The translations under genes and the position numbers were made by a program. From Acidimicrobium sp. UBA3029 (GTDB lineage Bacteria; Actinomycetota; Acidimicrobiia; Acidimicrobiales; Ilumatobacteraceae), in assembly GCA_002367695.1 (NCBI GenBank), contig DFDK01000088.1, forward strand, positions 1 to 16,106: a stretch of DNA of 16,106 nucleotides, in the 5' to 3' direction. Below the pieces are notes generated by a model. It searched no databases, was not told the DNA's origin, and saw only the letters and a list, made by a program, of their open reading frames with translations. Below, piece by piece: positions 15,444 to 16,106 of this stretch; the stretch's first letter is position 1, and each line of letters opens with the position of its first letter.

Positions 15444-16106
15444 CTAGCGATTAGTTGGAAAGCCCAAATCAACTGCCGAAGTGCGTGGGTCTGGCCAACG
15501 TGAAGTGACGACCTTGCCGCGCGTAAAGAAGTTGATGCCCTCTGGGCCATACATGTGTTGGTCGCCAAACAGCGAAGCTTTCCAGCCGCCAAATGAGTAG
15601 TAGCTCACAGGAACCGGGATTGGCACGTTGATGCCAACCATGCCGACCTGCACGTCGTATTGAAACTGACGAGCAACGCCACCATCGCGGGTGAAGATTG
15701 CTGTGCCATTACCAAATTGGTTGTCATTGATGGTCTGCAAACCTTCTGCATAACTCTTGACGCGCATAACGGTCAGAACCGGTCCGAAGATTTCTTCGTC
15801 GTAGCACTTCATGCCTGGCTTGACGTTGTCAATGAGGCTTGGGTTCAAGAAGAAACCGGCATCTTTGGCTTTGTCGGTGCCGTTGATCACGACAGTTGCG
15901 CCCTCGCCTGCAGCGTTATTGATGTAACTCGCAACTTTGTCACGGTGCTCGCGGCTGATCAATGGGCCCATCTCTGCAGATGGATCGGTGCCGGGACCAA
16001 CTTTGATATTTGGAACGCGTGTCGCAAGTTTTTCGATCAAAGCATCAGCGATCGAGTCGACTGCAAGCACAACCGAAATGGCCATGCAACGCTCGCCTGC
16101 CGAACC
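15444..16106 (-). CDS. mmsA: Methylmalonate-semialdehyde dehydrogenase, C-terminal part (5' end off window)
   Basis: The last 220 codons of a CoA-acylating aldehyde dehydrogenase; the family is about 490-500 residues. The visible part opens with GSAGERC, which includes the catalytic Cys (codon 16086-16088), and continues MAISV. Later hallmarks are EIFGPVLTVMRV, GNGTAIFTRDG, the MmsA-specific VPIPVPVSYYSFGGWKASLFG, and the C-terminal GPEGINFFTRGKVVTSRW. The enzyme converts methylmalonate semialdehyde to propionyl-CoA and malonate semialdehyde to acetyl-CoA with NAD+, in the breakdown of valine, thymine, beta-alanine or inositol. It is the first visible gene of the operon, 54 nt before the LLM oxidoreductase, and would handle the end product of a reductive pyrimidine route. 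The frame is continuous to the window edge. Confidence 0.95.
   Translation of the reverse strand, partial: GSAGERCMAISVVLAVDSIADALIEKLATRVPNIKVGPGTDPSAEMGPLISREHRDKVASYINNAAGEGATVVINGTDKAKDAGFFLNPSLIDNVKPGMKCYDEEIFGPVLTVMRVKSYAEGLQTINDNQFGNGTAIFTRDGGVARQFQYDVQVGMVGINVPIPVPVSYYSFGGWKASLFGDQHMYGPEGINFFTRGKVVTSRWPDPRTSAVDLGFPTNR

Overview
The window looks like chromosomal DNA from an actinobacterium (Actinomycetota) of intermediate GC. Three things suggest this: a recC-recB gene order like that of mycobacteria, an LLM-class oxidoreductase of an F420-linked family, and small hypothetical proteins of types I associate with actinobacteria. An acidimicrobial or freshwater lineage would fit the roughly even base composition, but no taxonomic marker is present, so this is a guess. 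Coding is dense; no stretch above 150 bases lacks a gene. I see no tRNA, rRNA, insertion sequence, CRISPR array or phage gene.

Left part (1-6612, minus strand): a hypothetical protein (6211-6612) lies 59 nt upstream of recC (2855-6151), which is coupled to recB by an ATGA overlap. recB runs off the left edge after about 952 codons. recD, if present, would lie outside. Together these encode the heterodimer core of a RecBCD-type helicase-nuclease for repair of double-strand breaks.

Middle part (6759-10624, mostly plus strand): a run of small and poorly known genes. First comes an apparent operon of an ARPP-1/DUF6569 protein, a single-pass membrane protein and a 62-residue Cys-rich protein. This meets, tail to tail with overlapping stop codons, a minus-strand zinc-ribbon protein with an acidic tail. 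A second plus-strand unit holds a conserved hypothetical protein, a stand-alone HD hydrolase of the small alarmone hydrolase (SpoT-HD/MESH1) type and a coupled protein of unknown function. A small coiled-coil membrane protein follows. The octamer GTGTGACA occurs in the upstream region of each of these transcription units. A strong bidirectional terminator (10640-10675) closes the block.

Right part (10695-16106, minus strand): an operon read from the right edge: methylmalonate-semialdehyde dehydrogenase (mmsA, 5' end outside), a TIGR03842-type LLM oxidoreductase, then a four-gene ABC importer (permease, ATPase, permease, lipoprotein). Junctions are 4-nt overlaps or short gaps. The content fits uptake and breakdown of a pyrimidine- or hydantoin-like compound ending in malonate- or methylmalonate-semialdehyde, but the substrate is inferred from family context only.

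The best candidates for undescribed biology are the middle block of small genes with its shared promoter-region motif, and the unknown reaction of the LLM oxidoreductase in the importer operon.
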